Part shown: positions 63,168-64,000 of the stretch, piece after piece
Position numbering within the stretch: position 1 is the first letter of the stretch
Layout of the letters: the number at the start of each line of letters is the position of its first letter
Assembly: GCA_016699635.1 (NCBI GenBank)
Contig: CP064983.1
Location: 558,001 to 622,000, forward strand
Origin: Bacteroidota bacterium
Lineage (GTDB): Bacteria > Bacteroidota > Bacteroidia > AKYH767-A > OLB10
Length of the DNA stretch: 64,000 nt
Direction of reading: 5' to 3'
The notes under the pieces: generated by a model
What the model saw: the letters and a program-made list of their open reading frames with translations, nothing else
What the model was told of the DNA's origin: nothing
Databases searched by the model: none
Made by a program: the position numbers and the translations under genes

Positions 63168-63288
63168 ATTAAACGCAATAAAAAAAAGAAGGGCTTTGAG
63201 AGGTAAACGAACAGTGGTGCAAGTAATAAAGAGTATCGGTAATCGGAGAGTTGTGGTTCTAAACCCTTCTTTTTTTTACTGCGTTAAT
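63168..63288. repeat. Large imperfect inverted repeat, about 29-bp arms
   Basis: The left arm 63168-63196 (ATTAAACGCAATAA, then A8GAAGGGCTTT) pairs with 63261-63288 on the other strand (AAACCCTTC, T8, ACTGCGTTAAT) with about three mismatches or bulges. The spacer is 64 bp. A single strand could fold into a long hairpin with its own internal loop. A frame of 73 codons crosses this element, but it is low complexity and Lys/Arg-rich in a way that follows the repeat, so I do not call a gene. Confidence 0.7.
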
Positions 63289-63466
63289 CCCTTCTTCGTT
63301 ACCTGCAAGCCTATAAAACGACACAGCAAGAATGAAAGACAGAAATAAACATAAAGTAACGGGACAAATGAACCATCAGACAGCCGACCCTAAAGCCAAC
63401 ACTTCTGTATTTTTATTTTTTTCCACCGCACATTTTTTTAAAACAATTTTAGCCAACCGCACAAAT

Positions 63467-63523
63467 GGCACATTTGGTTTTGCCCCGACACACAAGCCGA
63501 CTCTTCGCAAAACCAAAAGAGCC
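63467..63523. repeat. Second imperfect inverted repeat, 17-bp arms
   Basis: GGCACATTTGGTTTTGC (63467-63483) pairs with GCAAAACCAAAAGAGCC (63507-63523) at 14 of 17 positions, with a 23-bp loop. Outside the arms are AGCCAACCGC and TTTTTTGCCAACGC. I recall related folded spacers in accessory regions of other Bacteroidota genomes, but that needs a search. Confidence 0.6.
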
Positions 63524-63584
63524 ATTTTTTGCCAACGCTTTTCAATCATTCAAAAACGATAACAACTACCCGAATAAAACAAAT

Positions 63585-64000
63585 ATGAAAAAAGGAATAC
63601 TTTTATTGACAATGGTTCTATTGAACTTTACAATGACTTTCGGACAAAAGAAAGTTGCAAATTATTATAGCGTAAAAGGCTATGATGAACAAACTGCTAA
63701 ATCCTACTTTGACAGATTTGATATTGACCCTATTGAGGGAATTTGGCAAAGCAATGACGGCTTTAAATATTCCATTGAAAAGGACGTTGAAAATGGAATG
63801 AGGCAGGAAGGCAAATATCGTGTAATTATTCTTTCTCACAATACAAATAATCCTTTTTGGAAAGAAACTTATGTGAAAGGATTTATGGAAAAGACAGCAG
63901 CTAACGGAGTTTTCAATATTGATTACTACACAGCGGGACGAAACTATTCGGGTAATACAGATATTGAAATTCAAACCTGTATCGGATTGCTTGAAGCATC
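63585..64000 (+). CDS. Exported hypothetical protein (3' end beyond window)
   Basis: An open frame starts at ATG 63585 and runs off the window. It begins with a signal peptide MKKGILLLTMVLLNFTMTFG followed by QKKV. The visible mature part (VKGYDEQTAKSYFDRFDIDP, IEGIWQSNDGFKYSIEKDVE, YRVIILSHNTNNPFWKETYV) has a regular alternation typical of a small beta-barrel or lipocalin-like fold, with an IEGIWQS motif common in such exported Bacteroidota proteins. Function and length are not visible. Confidence 0.7.
   Translation, partial: MKKGILLLTMVLLNFTMTFGQKKVANYYSVKGYDEQTAKSYFDRFDIDPIEGIWQSNDGFKYSIEKDVENGMRQEGKYRVIILSHNTNNPFWKETYVKGFMEKTAANGVFNIDYYTAGRNYSGNTDIEIQTCIGLLEA

Noticed and set aside
63127..63348. 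Small basic protein of 73 residues
   Set aside because: The frame runs through the hairpin with its A8 and T8 arms, and its Lys/Arg content follows from that composition; there is no recognisable domain.

Overview
The window is chromosomal DNA from a member of the Bacteroidota. The support is independent of any one gene: several genes are preceded by the phylum's promoter (TTTG, about 19 bp, TAnnTTTG); large secreted proteins carry type IX secretion (T9SS) C-terminal sorting domains; the T9SS regulator PorX and a giant SprB-like adhesin are present; and the BT_3928-type DoxX protein and tandem OmpH/Skp genes after bamA are typical of the group. The sequence is AT-rich. I would not name a genus.

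Layout. 1-5.2 kb: an incomplete TPR protein, a lipoprotein, and a tightly overlapped operon porX-tsaE-ald on the minus strand. 5.7-16.1 kb, plus strand: topoisomerase IV (parE, parC), an RsmB-like rRNA methyltransferase, a secreted choice-of-anchor B protein, rplU-rpmA with a clear promoter and terminator, lpxK and a purine nucleoside phosphorylase. 16.1-26.3 kb: a 1213-residue T9SS cargo protein, murB, glutamate dehydrogenase, phosphatidylserine decarboxylase, folP (minus), a DoxX protein and recF. 26.3-33.3 kb: an ABC-2 exporter, tRNA-Asp(GTC), a DUF3467 protein, a T9SS cargo protein and an OmpA lipoprotein. 33.5-46.8 kb: one reconstructed gene for an adhesin of about 4409 residues, built mainly of SprB-type repeats, including eight exact 237-bp units. 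47.4-55.9 kb: a polytopic membrane protein, a TlpA-like thioredoxin lipoprotein-free exported protein, a lipase, a lipoprotein with hutU, and uvrB. 56.1-60.7 kb: an envelope biogenesis operon uppS-bamA-ompH-ompH. 60.9-64 kb: an accessory zone with a HigBA toxin-antitoxin pair, an unrecognised single gene framed by 11-bp inverted repeats, two larger imperfect inverted repeats, and the start of another secreted protein.

How it works together. PorX, the two T9SS type A cargos and the giant type B adhesin belong to one secretion and surface-display system, although the translocon genes are not in this window. uppS, bamA, the Skp-like chaperones, lpxK, murB, psd and the OmpA lipoprotein make the envelope that carries it.

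Caution. At least twelve single-base indels and one in-frame stop break genes that should be intact (tsaE, parE, parC three times, gdh, the DoxX gene, the giant adhesin, the membrane protein, uvrB, higB and the cassette gene). Restoring one base at each site gives a full-length product with a codon-exact length, and most sites lie in short homopolymers, so I read them as sequencing or assembly errors and give reconstructed gene spans. I found no convincing new system; the most open-ended regions are the accessory zone after 60.9 kb and the repeat structure of the giant adhesin.
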